DNA of 64,000 nucleotides from Neptunicella plasticusilytica (GCF_047922965.1 NZ_CP150481.1:1240001-1304000), one strand, 5' to 3'; numbered from the stretch's first letter, positions 53,278 through 62,738 are shown. Numbers and translations are program-made. The notes: generated by a model from the sequence alone, not told the origin.

Positions 53278-53448
53278 ATTATTTCCTTATATAGATGTTA
53301 AAACACAATCGAGTTATTAAGTTCCGGTGCAAATGAGCAATTAGTACGCCAAAATTTATTTATTATATAAAACAGCTAGATAAGGATAAGTTGAATGATT
53401 GAATGTAAAGAAAGCTGACATATTTAAGGCCAGCTTATCGCACGGTTT

Positions 53449-54945
53449 TTAGTCAACTTCTATCATCGAATTACTGATAAAGCTGACGGTTTTGCCGTCT
53501 GGTGACCAGCTCGGCACATTGATGGTGCCCTGACCGCCATAAATATAGGCAATCACTTTGGGCGTACGGCTTAAATCGGTAGGCATCATTCGTAAATATA
53601 CCTGGCGGTAAAACGGATGGTCATCGGCAGCCACGTCCGGCAAGTATGATAGCATGATCATTTGTTTGCCATCGGGGGAAATATGCGGAAACCAGTCATT
53701 ATATTCATCGAAAGTTAGCTGGGTTGGTTCGCTGCCATCGGCTTTCATCCGCCAAATTTTCATGCTGCCGGTGCGGGTAGAATTAAAATATATATGTTCC
53801 CCATCGGGTGCATATTCCGAACCGTCATCCAGATAGTTGTTATCAGTCAGCAGGGTTTCCTGGCCGGTGGCGATATTGATTTTGACAATATTCCATTTGT
53901 TATCACGCTGGCCGGTAAAAATCAGGTTCTTGTCATCCGGTGACCAGCCATGCAAGAAGGTGTGTCCGGCCCCGGTTTTATTTATCTGGACAGGATTATC
54001 GCTGCCACCTAAAGGCAAAATGTAAGCCGTTGAGCGACGTTCGTCATCAGGATTATGGTGGCTGATAGCGATTTGTTTGCCATCCCAGCTTAATACATGA
54101 TCGTTATTGTTGTCGGTGGCAAAACCGGTGTTGAGCTCACTGATATTGCCGCTGGCCAAATCGTAGTTATACAGTTTTCCCTCGGCATTATAGATAAGAG
54201 TCGAGCCATCATGAGTCCAGTTGGGAGCCTGTAACGAGTTTGGCGCACTGTGGATTATCTTGCGCCGGCCGCTTTGTACATCCATGAGTTCAAGGTTGCT
54301 GCCGATATAGTCCTGGTAGGGTTTAAAATCCGGCGCTGCCGGGGTAATGATACGCACATTACTGAAAACAGCCTGTTCCACTACTTGGGGATTATGCGAA
54401 CAGACAAATAGACCGATATAGGGATTGTCGCCCAATTCTACATTCTTCACCTGGACTGATTGCAGCGGTTCGCCATAAGGTGCGGCAGAGAATATATAGG
54501 TATTGCCGCGTCGTTCCAGCTGTAATATATCGGCTTGGGTTATCTCAGAGACGATTTGTTCAGTATCCTGGCCTTGTTGGCGACGAAACTGCAACGAGGT
54601 TAAGCCATCACCATGCACCACGCCGGTGACCTGTGCCGAGCTGGTGTCCAGGTTATTGCGCACCGTCCAGCCAATCTTGCGGTGTGGATCAACACCTTCA
54701 CCGATAAATGCTACCTGGGTACGCAAGATAAAATCTCCGCGTAACTGCTTATACAGGTAGTGCATCTGATCCTGCTTAAACCACATATTGGCGCCGGCAC
54801 CTTTTATGCGGTATTGCTGGCTTTGCGGATCATAGCTGGCACTCCCGGTTATTACCGGGTTACCCACGCTGAGTTGCTGGTCAAACTGGTTGGCAGTTAC
54901 ATTGATACTCATCAGACAGGCCCATAATAATAGCAAGCGTTTCAT
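53449..54945 (-). CDS. Periplasmic TolB-like beta-propeller protein
   Basis: A 498-residue secreted protein: signal peptide (about residues 1-18), an N-terminal LamG/DUF1349-like sandwich (about 20-200; R-K-I-G-W-T-V-R-N) and a C-terminal WD40/TolB-like propeller with repeats such as W-T-H-D-G, W-S-P-D-D, Y-A-P-D-G, I-S-P-D-G and W-S-P-D-G. It is related to TolB-type proteins but not the tol-pal TolB. Its ligand is unknown, perhaps carbohydrate. Confidence 0.82.
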   Translation of the reverse strand: MKRLLLLWACLMSINVTANQFDQQLSVGNPVITGSASYDPQSQQYRIKGAGANMWFKQDQMHYLYKQLRGDFILRTQVAFIGEGVDPHRKIGWTVRNNLDTSSAQVTGVVHGDGLTSLQFRRQQGQDTEQIVSEITQADILQLERRGNTYIFSAAPYGEPLQSVQVKNVELGDNPYIGLFVCSHNPQVVEQAVFSNVRIITPAAPDFKPYQDYIGSNLELMDVQSGRRKIIHSAPNSLQAPNWTHDGSTLIYNAEGKLYNYDLASGNISELNTGFATDNNNDHVLSWDGKQIAISHHNPDDERRSTAYILPLGGSDNPVQINKTGAGHTFLHGWSPDDKNLIFTGQRDNKWNIVKINIATGQETLLTDNNYLDDGSEYAPDGEHIYFNSTRTGSMKIWRMKADGSEPTQLTFDEYNDWFPHISPDGKQMIMLSYLPDVAADDHPFYRQVYLRMMPTDLSRTPKVIAYIYGGQGTINVPSWSPDGKTVSFISNSMIEVD

Positions 54946-55035
54946 TGGTTATTCCCCAGACAGAAGATAAAAACCATAGAGCGATTAATCACCTATTGCC
55001 TATAACAAAAAACGCATTGTGTATTGTTTAATCTG

Positions 55036-55662
55036 TTATTTGTGTTCCGGGGAGTGCCGGATATGCTCGACCAGAAGTTGACCGGCTTGCTGGATATGGC
55101 TGATAAGCAGGTCGTTAGCCGCGGTCAGATTTTGCTGACGCAGCGCCGTGATCATTTGCCGGTGCTCCTGTTGACTGCGATGCATATGGTGCAGGTTGAT
55201 CGATTGATAACCGATATAACGGGCACATTGCTGGTGTAAATGATTCACGGTGTCCATCAGCGTCACCCGGTTTGCACATTGGTACAGACTTTGGTGAAAT
55301 CGCCAGTTAAGTTCACCTACTTGTTGGGCTGTCCGGGCGTTGTCAGCCAAATCGAGCAGATCTTCTGCCTGGCCCAGTAGCGCTTTGCTCAGATGTGGGA
55401 AAGCCAGTTCCAGTATTAATGGCTCCAGTCGCATCCGCATCAAATAAATATCTTCTACCTCCTGTTGATCAAACGCGGCGACGGCAACACCTGCCTTCCC
55501 GTGGCGAACCAGCCAGCCTTCGTTTAGCAGCGTGCTAATTGCATCACGCACCGGTATCCGGCTAACTTGGTAACGAGCTGCCAGTTCGGTTTGACGCAGG
55601 ACTTCTCCAGGCAAAAATACACCGGTTTGAATATCTTGTTTAAGTTGCTTGAGCAGGGTCAT
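55036..55662 (-). CDS. GntR family transcriptional regulator (FCD type)
   Basis: A 208-residue regulator with an N-terminal winged helix (L-R-Q-T-E-L-A-A-R-Y-Q-V-S-R-I-P-V-R-D-A) and a C-terminal FCD ligand-binding domain. It starts at an ATG (55662), 2 bases after the benE stop, so the two genes are one operon. It may control benE through the TGTATACA sites near the benE start. Confidence 0.9.
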   Translation of the reverse strand: MTLLKQLKQDIQTGVFLPGEVLRQTELAARYQVSRIPVRDAISTLLNEGWLVRHGKAGVAVAAFDQQEVEDIYLMRMRLEPLILELAFPHLSKALLGQAEDLLDLADNARTAQQVGELNWRFHQSLYQCANRVTLMDTVNHLHQQCARYIGYQSINLHHMHRSQQEHRQMITALRQQNLTAANDLLISHIQQAGQLLVEHIRHSPEHK

Positions 55663-55663
55663 A

Positions 55664-56836
55664 TCAATGTTTCTGGCATATGAACAAGTGAGCAATAACA
55701 CCGGCGATAAGGCCCCAGAATGGTGAGGCAATACCGAATAATTCTATACCTGATGCGGTGACCAGCAAGGTAATCACTGCGGCTTCACGATACTCTGGCT
55801 GAGCGGTGGCGCTGGCCAGACTGGCGGCAATGGTTCCGAACAGGGCAATACCGGCCAGCGCTGCGACCAGTTCGACGGGGAAAGCGGTAAATATCGCTAC
55901 CACTGTGGCCCCGCCAACACCGGCCAGTATGTAAAATAACCCGGCCGAGAGTCCGGCAATATAACGTTTGTCCGGATCAGGATGGGATTCCGGATTGGTA
56001 CAGATGGCGGCGGTAATGGCAGCAAGATTAAAGGCAAAACCGCCGAACGGAGCCAGCAGCAGGGTGGCTAAACCTGTTCCGGTAATAACGGGTGAAATAG
56101 GTAAATGCCGATAGCCACTGGCACGTAAAGTGGCAACGCCCGGCACATTCTGTGATGTCATGGTGACGATAAACAGTGGCAAGCCAATGCCTAACAATAC
56201 TTGCCAGTCAAAGGCTGGTGTGACCCACACCGGCATCGAAAATTGCAGCTCGACCGATTCAAGCGGCTGATGCTGGATCACAAAGGCGACCAGAATACCG
56301 GTAGCCAAAACTAGCAGTACGCTGTAGCGTGGCAGCCAGCGCTTTCCCAATAAATAACTGATCAGCATGATACCGACCAGCCAGGGGTTGGTTTTAACTG
56401 ACAGGAACACATCCAGTCCAAATTTGAACAGAATGCCAGCCAGCATCGCAGAGGCAATGGGTAATGGGAGTCTGGCCATAATCCGGTCAAACATACCGCT
56501 TAAACCTAACAATGTGGTTAGCAAGCCCGCAAACAAGAAGGCACCAATGGCCTGCTCAATGGGGACACCGGTCAGACTCACTGCCAAAAGCGCCGCGCCG
56601 GGAGTCGACCAGGCGGTAATAACCGGTTGTTTGTAATACCAGGAATAACCAAGACAGGTAACCCCCATGCCAATTCCCAGAGCAATAATCCAGGAAACAG
56701 TCATTGATTGGGTGGCACCTGCCGCTTGGGCGGCCTGAAATACGATGGCCACCGAGCTGGAAAAGCCGATCAGTACCGCGACAAAACCGGCACTAAAGGC
56801 TGAAAAACTGAAATCTGACAAGATTGGACGGGACAA
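55664..56836 (-). CDS. benE: BenE family transporter
   Basis: A 390-residue protein with about 11-12 hydrophobic segments and the BenE-type pattern near the N terminus (F-S-A-G-F-V-A-V-L-I-G-F-S-S) plus A-W-S-T-P-G-A-A-L-L. Such proteins carry benzoate or related compounds with protons. The start codon is TTG (56836), with AGG upstream of it. The first TGTATAC site lies between this ribosome site and the start codon. No benzoate degradation genes are nearby, so the substrate is uncertain. Confidence 0.85.
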   Translation of the reverse strand: MSRPILSDFSFSAFSAGFVAVLIGFSSSVAIVFQAAQAAGATQSMTVSWIIALGIGMGVTCLGYSWYYKQPVITAWSTPGAALLAVSLTGVPIEQAIGAFLFAGLLTTLLGLSGMFDRIMARLPLPIASAMLAGILFKFGLDVFLSVKTNPWLVGIMLISYLLGKRWLPRYSVLLVLATGILVAFVIQHQPLESVELQFSMPVWVTPAFDWQVLLGIGLPLFIVTMTSQNVPGVATLRASGYRHLPISPVITGTGLATLLLAPFGGFAFNLAAITAAICTNPESHPDPDKRYIAGLSAGLFYILAGVGGATVVAIFTAFPVELVAALAGIALFGTIAASLASATAQPEYREAAVITLLVTASGIELFGIASPFWGLIAGVIAHLFICQKH

Positions 56837-56838
56837 AA

Positions 56839-56865
56839 TGTATACCTAATATAAAAATGTATACA
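56839..56865. promoter_or_regulatory. Candidate GntR operator pair
   Basis: TGTATACC (56839-56846) and TGTATACA (56858-56865), 19 bases apart, lie just upstream of the benE start. The second is a perfect palindrome. GntR/FadR-type regulators often bind TGT-N-ACA patterns, so the neighbouring GntR protein is the likely binder. Confidence 0.55.
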
Positions 56866-56941
56866 AATTTTAGCGATGGAATAGAAATGTGACAAGCTTT
56901 TTATCGACTTCAAATTAGTTACTTTACATATGGAAAAACAT

Positions 56942-56961
56942 ATATATGATATTTCATATAT
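56942..56961. promoter_or_regulatory. Candidate ArsR operator
   Basis: ATATATGA and TCATATAT form a perfect 8-4-8 inverted repeat 16 bases before the arsR start, which fits ArsR autoregulation. Confidence 0.6.
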
Positions 56962-56977
56962 TTAAGGGAGCCAGCCA

Positions 56978-57310
56978 ATGAGTCCATTATCATTCTATAA
57001 ATGCCTGTCAGAGGATACACGCCTTAAGTGTCTGCTTCTGATCAGTTTGCGCGGTGAGCTGTGTGTGTGTGATTTAATCAGTGCACTAAATCTCAGCCAA
57101 CCTAAAGTGTCCCGTCACTTAGCCGAGTTGCGCCGCTGTGAATTGCTGGTTGATGAAAGACGGGGTAAGTGGGTTTATTACCATCTCAATCCGGAATTAC
57201 CTGACTGGGCATCACAGGTTATACAGACCAGCGCTATTAATAACACCGATTATTTATCTAATTGTTTGCTGTGCCTGGAAGTCGCAGCAAACAATCAGGT
57301 CTGTTGCTGA
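56978..57310 (+). CDS. arsR: ArsR family arsenic-responsive repressor
   Basis: A 110-residue winged-helix protein with the metal-binding motif E-L-C-V-C-D-L at about residues 24-30 and the recognition helix S-Q-P-K-V-S-R-H. Cys residues of E-L-C-V-C-D-L form the arsenite sensor. It is the first gene of an arsenic operon (arsR-arsC-acr3) and probably represses it. A cysteine-rich tail (about residues 90-110) is also present. Confidence 0.92.
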   Translation: MSPLSFYKCLSEDTRLKCLLLISLRGELCVCDLISALNLSQPKVSRHLAELRRCELLVDERRGKWVYYHLNPELPDWASQVIQTSAINNTDYLSNCLLCLEVAANNQVCC

Positions 57311-57339
57311 ATCTATGTCACTTAATCAAGGTAGCCTGT

Positions 57340-57822
57340 ATGAAAATTTTGTATATCTGCACTCATAATCGTTGCCGCAGTATTTTATCTGAAGCCATTA
57401 CTAACCATGTGGGGCAGGGATGTATTATTGCCAAAAGTGCCGGTAGTCAGCCTAGCGGTGAAGTACACCCTCTTTCTCTCAAATATTTGGATGAAGTGGG
57501 CATCTCAGTTGATGGACTACGCAGTCAGTCGTGGGACGATTTTGCCGATTTTTCCCCCGATATTGTTATTACCTTGTGTGATTCGGCCGCCGCAGAAAGC
57601 TGCCCGCTCTGGTTTGGTAAAGCAGTTAAAGTTCATTGGGGGTTAAGCGATCCGTCAAAATTGCAAGGCAGCGATGAGACTATTGCTACTGCATTCAAGC
57701 AGACTATTGCTCAGATAAGCCAGCGTGTTGAACAGTTGCTCGCGCTTAATATGGAATCTGATGATCAGGACCAGTTACGCAAGGCAATGGTTAAATTGCC
57801 TGGTGTTGTTGTGACCCACTAG
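57340..57822 (+). CDS. arsC: Thioredoxin-coupled arsenate reductase ArsC
   Basis: A 160-residue protein of the low-molecular-weight phosphatase type: C-T-H-N-R-C-R (Cys-x5-Arg) at about residues 7-13, and a later cysteine pair in L-C-D-S-A-A-A-E-S-C that matches the resolving cysteines of this class. It reduces arsenate to arsenite. The ATG at 57340 (MKILYICTHN) is preferred. The frame opens at 57262 inside arsR. Confidence 0.92.
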   Translation: MKILYICTHNRCRSILSEAITNHVGQGCIIAKSAGSQPSGEVHPLSLKYLDEVGISVDGLRSQSWDDFADFSPDIVITLCDSAAAESCPLWFGKAVKVHWGLSDPSKLQGSDETIATAFKQTIAQISQRVEQLLALNMESDDQDQLRKAMVKLPGVVVTH

Positions 57823-57834
57823 CAAGGAAATAAG

Positions 57835-58851
57835 ATGGGACTGTTTGAACGTTATTTATCCGTTTGGGTGGCTTTATGTATTGTAACCGGTGTCCTGCTG
57901 GGCAGTGCTTTGCCTAGTGTTTTTGCGCTGATTGCGACCTGGCAATATGCGCATGTGAATCTGCTGGTGGCAGTACTGATTTGGTTAATGATTTATCCGA
58001 TGATGATCCAGATTGATTTTAGTGCGATTAAAAACGTCGGCAAAAAGCCGCAAGGTCTGCTATTAACTCTGGTGATTAACTGGTTGGTAAAACCTTTTAG
58101 TATGGCCATGTTGGGCTGGATGTTTTTTAAATTTATATTTGCCGATTGGGTCGATCCGCAGTCGGCCAGCGAATACATTGCCGGAATGATCCTGTTAGGT
58201 GTTGCTCCTTGTACAGCGATGGTATTTGTCTGGAGTCAGTTAACCCAAGGTGACGCCAATTACACATTAGTCCAGGTATCGGTTAACGATATTATTATGA
58301 TTTTTGCCTTTGCCCCGCTTTGTGCATTGCTATTAGGCATAAATGATATTCAGGTGCCCTGGCAAACCTTGCTGTTGTCGGTGCTGCTATATGTGATTTG
58401 TCCGCTGATTGCGGGAGTCTTGACGCGAAAAAAACTGGATAAAGTCAATGATCATCGGCAGTTGCAACAATATATTCAAAGGTTAAAACCCTGGTCCATA
58501 GTCGGTTTGTTGATCACTATAGTGCTGTTGTTCGGTTTTCAGGCCACCACAATTATGGCCAAGCCTTTGATCATTCTAATGATTGCCATCCCTCTGCTGG
58601 TTCAAACCTACGGTATATTCGTTCTCGCTTACTGGCTGGCGTGGAAGATGAGGTTGTCACACAATATCGCTGCGCCTGCCTGTATGATCGGCACATCCAA
58701 TTTTTTTGAGCTGGCGGTGGCAGTGGCGATCTCTCTTTTCGGGTTGCATTCAGGTGCGGCGTTGGCAACAGTGGTGGGAGTGTTAGTCGAAGTACCGGTT
58801 ATGTTGTCACTGGTGGCCTTTGCCAATCGTACCCGTCACTGGTTCGACTAA
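57835..58851 (+). CDS. acr3: Arsenite efflux permease Acr3
   Basis: A 338-residue membrane protein with about ten hydrophobic segments and the Acr3 signature G-V-A-P-C-T-A-M-V-F-V-W with its key Cys. It exports arsenite made by ArsC. It starts 12 bases after arsC. It is in the ACR3 (not ArsB) class. Confidence 0.93.
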   Translation: MGLFERYLSVWVALCIVTGVLLGSALPSVFALIATWQYAHVNLLVAVLIWLMIYPMMIQIDFSAIKNVGKKPQGLLLTLVINWLVKPFSMAMLGWMFFKFIFADWVDPQSASEYIAGMILLGVAPCTAMVFVWSQLTQGDANYTLVQVSVNDIIMIFAFAPLCALLLGINDIQVPWQTLLLSVLLYVICPLIAGVLTRKKLDKVNDHRQLQQYIQRLKPWSIVGLLITIVLLFGFQATTIMAKPLIILMIAIPLLVQTYGIFVLAYWLAWKMRLSHNIAAPACMIGTSNFFELAVAVAISLFGLHSGAALATVVGVLVEVPVMLSLVAFANRTRHWFD

Positions 58852-58852
58852 A

Positions 58853-58867
58853 TTAACCTGCGGTTAA
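58853..58867. terminator. Weak hairpin between acr3 and the DUF3859 gene
   Basis: TTAACC and GGTTAA form a 6-bp stem with a 3-base loop between convergent genes; it overlaps the end of the DUF3859 gene. Weak termination at best. Confidence 0.35.
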
Positions 58868-59277
58868 ATTAGCGTGCTTTTTAGGTGATTCTGCGGGATC
58901 ACCTCAAAGGTTTTATCTGCGATAATATTGCCATCCAGTTCCAGTGTCATCCGCCAGTCTCCCAGTTTATTGTCGATGGGCGCCCAGATAGTATCACCCA
59001 GATAAAAGTCCCAGTCGTTGCTGCGTACATATTCCTCGCCATCAAAAGGTGCCATCGGCTCGCCACTTTCATCGGGAATATCCGGGTGATAGATGCAATA
59101 GCGTACTTTTTTACCTTTGGCTTTTTTGATATTGATCACAAAGCCGAATTCGATATCGATCTCTGCGGGTATTTCGGTAGTAAATTGACGGACTTTGGGC
59201 AAGGCTTTGCTATCGGCATCCCATTTGGTATGGATGCCGTAACTGAGGATTTCAAATTGCGCTTTGTACTTTGCCAT
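58864..59277 (-). CDS. DUF3859 family protein
   Basis: A 137-residue soluble protein, beta-rich, with E-I-D-I-E-F-G-F, I-Y-H-P-D and W-D-F-Y-L-G-D. The pattern resembles DUF3859, found in gammaproteobacteria; function unknown. Its start overlaps the end of the upstream binding-protein gene by 26 bases. There is no signal peptide. Confidence 0.68.
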   Translation of the reverse strand: MAKYKAQFEILSYGIHTKWDADSKALPKVRQFTTEIPAEIDIEFGFVINIKKAKGKKVRYCIYHPDIPDESGEPMAPFDGEEYVRSNDWDFYLGDTIWAPIDNKLGDWRMTLELDGNIIADKTFEVIPQNHLKSTLI

Positions 59278-60016
59278 CGTTGTCTAAGCCGGTTTTGGTT
59301 GATGGTTGTTCCAGCAAGAATAGTTTATTTGCATGCATTTCCTGCTGAGTTTCAATGATTGCCTGCTTCAATTGTGGCAGCAAGTGGGCCCATTTTTTAT
59401 TAATTAAATGATAGCCATTGAGTTGATATAGTTTTGTACTTTTATAGGAGGTGTTGATCCGGTGATTATGTGGCGTACCCAAGTCATTAATATTAATCAT
59501 GTAATCGATACGACCCAGTTCGAACATTCTTTTCATGCGCTGATAGTCGACAAAACTGACAATATCCACAGCCGCATCGTGCAGAAATTGATGATGTTGT
59601 TGAACACTGCCGACCAAGCCCAGTATATGCTTTGCGGACTGCATCGCCTGTTTGTTACAAACTAATGTGTACTGGCAATATAACACCACTTCCATCTTGG
59701 TCAGTGCCGGTTCGACAGCAATAATATTGGGATTTTGTTCAACCACCACCCCGGCCCGGATCACATCCGCATCCAGTTCGCCGTTGTTAAGCAGGGACAA
59801 CGAACGTTCAATATCGACTTTGTTAAAATGTACTTCAATACCCAGCTTTTCATACACCCTGGCAATCATGGGTTGGTAAACATGTATGACAGCATTGTGT
59901 TGAACAAAACTGACATTGAGTTGTGCAGGTAATTCCGATTTCGTTGCCGCTAGGCCAGAATTAGTGACCAGTAGGCTTATCGCTATCATTATTGTTTTTA
60001 TCAGAGATAGTTTCAT
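59252..60016 (-). CDS. Periplasmic substrate-binding-like protein
   Basis: A 254-residue secreted protein: signal peptide (about residues 1-23, ending G-L-A-A) and a fold like bacterial extracellular solute-binding proteins family 3 (the LSLLNNGELDADVIR segment, V-E-P-A-L-T and the GRIDYMININD segment). It has no transporter genes nearby, as often in Alteromonadales, so it may act in sensing or have another role. The ATG at 60016 is preferred; the frame opens at 60034. Confidence 0.75.
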   Translation of the reverse strand: MKLSLIKTIMIAISLLVTNSGLAATKSELPAQLNVSFVQHNAVIHVYQPMIARVYEKLGIEVHFNKVDIERSLSLLNNGELDADVIRAGVVVEQNPNIIAVEPALTKMEVVLYCQYTLVCNKQAMQSAKHILGLVGSVQQHHQFLHDAAVDIVSFVDYQRMKRMFELGRIDYMININDLGTPHNHRINTSYKSTKLYQLNGYHLINKKWAHLLPQLKQAIIETQQEMHANKLFLLEQPSTKTGLDNDGKVQSAI

Positions 60017-60048
60017 ATTTATATTCTTTATCAATCAGTACAGAATTA

Positions 60049-60624
60049 CTACCAGACAAGCTGCTTGAAATGCGCTCGACACATTGAAACGTATTTGTCA
60101 TTGCCACCTACGTCGACTTGCTCTCCCTCCCTGACAGGTTGTCCCTGGGCATCCATTCTTACCACAAAACTGGCTTTCCGGCCGCAGTGGCAAACTGTTT
60201 TAAGTTCAATCATTTTATCCGACCAGGCTAGCAGATGGTGACTGCCTTCAAAGGTTTCTCCGGAAAAATCCGTGCGCAGACCATAGGCTAGAACTGGAAT
60301 ATCCAGCGCATCCACTACATCGGTAAGTTGCTTAACCTGAGATTTGGTTAAAAACTGGGCTTCATCGATAAATACGCAATCGAGAGGTGTATTCTGATGT
60401 AACTCAGCGATGTGTGTGAGCAAGTCGGTATCTTGCTGAAATAAATAGGCTTCGGCTTTAAGACCAATGCGGGAAGCAATTACGCCTTTGCCAAAACGAT
60501 CATCTACCGCCGCAGTAAACAGGGCAGTTTGCATACCCCTTTCTTGATAGTTATACGCCGATTGTAATAACGAAGTTGATTTACCCGCATTCATTGCCGA
60601 GTAATAAAAATAAAGTTGAGCCAT
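60049..60624 (-). CDS. tdk: Thymidine kinase
   Basis: A 191-residue type II thymidine kinase with the P-loop S-A-M-N-A-G-K-S-T (residues 9-17), V-F-I-D-E-A-Q-F-L and the zinc Cys motif C-H-C-G-R-K. It phosphorylates thymidine for salvage. Confidence 0.96.
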   Translation of the reverse strand: MAQLYFYYSAMNAGKSTSLLQSAYNYQERGMQTALFTAAVDDRFGKGVIASRIGLKAEAYLFQQDTDLLTHIAELHQNTPLDCVFIDEAQFLTKSQVKQLTDVVDALDIPVLAYGLRTDFSGETFEGSHHLLAWSDKMIELKTVCHCGRKASFVVRMDAQGQPVREGEQVDVGGNDKYVSMCRAHFKQLVW

Positions 60625-60764
60625 TATTAAGCCTGCTTATTATTATTTTTACAGCGAAGCCATGGTTCGCTGTTTTTAGCCGCTTATATTACCTTTTTAG
60701 CCTCAAAATGGGTAAAAATTATTAGTGTCAATTTGCAATTGGGATGATGGGGATCAACTTTTGT

Positions 60765-61610
60765 TTACTGCAAATATTGATAATGAAAACGCAGATGCGC
60801 TTCAATGAAGCTGCTAATAAAGTAATAGCTATGATCGTAGCCCGGGTGATAGCCAAAATCCGCCTGATATTGAATTTTATCGCACACCGCTTGCAGTGGA
60901 CGGGTTAAGGACTGTGATTCAAGAAAATTATCAGCCAGGCCCTGATCGACTTTCATCGGCATCTTGAGTAAACCGCCTTGTTGCTGCAGCAAATGACATG
61001 CATCGTATTGTTGCCATTGAGTTTGATCGTCGCCCAGATAATGCCGGAAGGCTTTTTGTCCCCAGGCACAGTTAAGCGGATTGACGATGGGGGCAAAGGC
61101 GGAAACCGAAGTGTATTTTTGCTGGTTGGCCAGGGCAATGACCAGTGCACCGTGGCCGCCCATCGAATGACCGGCAATCGCTGCTTTGTCACGGACATTA
61201 AAATGGGCCGTGATCAATGCGGGTAATTCGTTAACGATATAATCGTACATATGATAATGCTGGTCCCAGGGAGCCTGGGTGGCATTGACATAAAAACCGG
61301 CCCCCTTGCCTAAGTCATAGGCCTCGTCATCCGGTACCTCGTCGCCGCGCGGGCTGGTATCCGGGATCACCAATATGATTCCTAATTCTGCCGCTACGCA
61401 CTGTGCACCGGCTTTGGTGACAAAGTTTTCATCGCTGCAGGTCAGGCCGGATAACCAGTAGAGCACCGGCAAACGCTGGCCCGATTCTGCCTGTGGAGGC
61501 AAGTAAACGGAAAATCGCATCGTGCAGTTCAGACAACTGGACTGATGCTGATACTGGTTTTGCCATCCGCCAAACAGCTTACTGGAGGAGGTTTGCTCTA
61601 GCTGGCTCAT
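60765..61610 (-). CDS. fghA: S-formylglutathione hydrolase
   Basis: A 281-residue alpha/beta hydrolase with the nucleophile elbow G-H-S-M-G-G (Ser149), and Asp and His of the triad in D-Q-G-L-A-D-N-F and G-Y-D-H-S-Y-Y-F. It splits S-formylglutathione to formate and glutathione, the second step of formaldehyde oxidation. It lies 9 bases after frmA on the same strand, so the two form an operon. Confidence 0.95.
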   Translation of the reverse strand: MSQLEQTSSSKLFGGWQNQYQHQSSCLNCTMRFSVYLPPQAESGQRLPVLYWLSGLTCSDENFVTKAGAQCVAAELGIILVIPDTSPRGDEVPDDEAYDLGKGAGFYVNATQAPWDQHYHMYDYIVNELPALITAHFNVRDKAAIAGHSMGGHGALVIALANQQKYTSVSAFAPIVNPLNCAWGQKAFRHYLGDDQTQWQQYDACHLLQQQGGLLKMPMKVDQGLADNFLESQSLTRPLQAVCDKIQYQADFGYHPGYDHSYYFISSFIEAHLRFHYQYLQ

Positions 61611-61619
61611 ATCGTCTCC

Positions 61620-62738
61620 CTAAAAATGCACCACTGAACGAATGGATTGACCTTCATGCATTAAATCAAAAGCCTGGTTAATCTGTTCCAATGGCATGGT
61701 ATGGGTAATAAAGGTATCCAGTTCAAACTCTCCGTCCAGATAACGCTGCACGTAGTCGGGCAACTGGCTGCGACCTTTTACTCCACCAAAAGCGGTACCG
61801 CGCCAAACGCGACCTGTGACCAGCTGGAAGGGACGGGTGGAGATTTCCTGGCCGGCCCCGGCCACACCGATAATCACCGACTCTCCCCAACCTTTGTGGC
61901 AGCACTCCAGCGCCGAGCGCATCACATTGACGTTGCCGATACATTCAAAAGAATAATCCACACCGCCGTCGGTCATCTCTACAATTACTTCCTGGATAGA
62001 CTTGTCATAGTCTTTGGGGTTAACCACATCCGTGGCACCTAACTGTTTGGCAATCTCGAATTTATCTTCATTGATATCAATGGCAATAATACGGCCTGCT
62101 TTGGCCATTTTGGCACCGATTAATACTGATAAGCCAATTCCGCCTAAACCGAATACCGCTACTGTATCGCCTTCTTGCACTTTGGCAGCATTGGTGACAG
62201 CACCCATACCTGTGGTCACGCCACAGCCCAACAAACAGACTTTTTCCAGTGGCGCCTGTTTGGGAATTTTGGCCAGGGCTATTTCCGGTAATACGGTATG
62301 TTCGGCAAAGGTGGAGGTACCCATATAATGGAAAATGGCTTTGCCGTCTTTACTGAAGCGACTGGTGCCATCCGGCATCAGTCCTTTACCCTGAGTGGTG
62401 CGAATCGCCTGGCACAAATTGGTTTTACCCGATTTGCAGAATTTGCATTCCCCGCACTCGGGGGTATACAACGGAATAACATGATCGCCGACTTCAACCG
62501 AGGTCACGCCTTCACCCACCTGCAATACCACCCCGGCTCCTTCGTGACCCAGGATGGCAGGGAAAATACCTTCAGGATCTTCACCAGATAAGGTAAAGGC
62601 ATCAGTATGGCAAACACCGGTTGCGATAATTTTGACCAGTACTTCGCCTTTTTGGGGTAACTGCAAATCGACTTCTTCAATTGATAATGGTTTGCCTGCT
62701 TCCCAGGCGACAGCGGCACGAGTTTTCATGGTTTGCAT
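61620..62738 (-). CDS. frmA: S-(hydroxymethyl)glutathione dehydrogenase (class III alcohol dehydrogenase)
   Basis: A 372-residue zinc dehydrogenase. The start MQTMKTRAAV, the catalytic zinc motif T-G-V-C-H-T-D and G-H-E-G-A-G, the structural zinc Cys cluster (C-G-E-C-K-F-C-K-S-G-K-T-N-L-C) and the NAD fold G-L-G-G-I-G-L are present. It oxidises S-hydroxymethylglutathione. The frame extends upstream to 62987, but the ATG at 62738 has AAGGA upstream and the usual family length. Confidence 0.96.
   Translation of the reverse strand: MQTMKTRAAVAWEAGKPLSIEEVDLQLPQKGEVLVKIIATGVCHTDAFTLSGEDPEGIFPAILGHEGAGVVLQVGEGVTSVEVGDHVIPLYTPECGECKFCKSGKTNLCQAIRTTQGKGLMPDGTSRFSKDGKAIFHYMGTSTFAEHTVLPEIALAKIPKQAPLEKVCLLGCGVTTGMGAVTNAAKVQEGDTVAVFGLGGIGLSVLIGAKMAKAGRIIAIDINEDKFEIAKQLGATDVVNPKDYDKSIQEVIVEMTDGGVDYSFECIGNVNVMRSALECCHKGWGESVIIGVAGAGQEISTRPFQLVTGRVWRGTAFGGVKGRSQLPDYVQRYLDGEFELDTFITHTMPLEQINQAFDLMHEGQSIRSVVHF

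Noticed and set aside
57885..57900. TGTAACCGGTG match inside acr3
   Set aside because: It only partly fits the LacI-type motif and is within a coding frame, so it is taken as chance.
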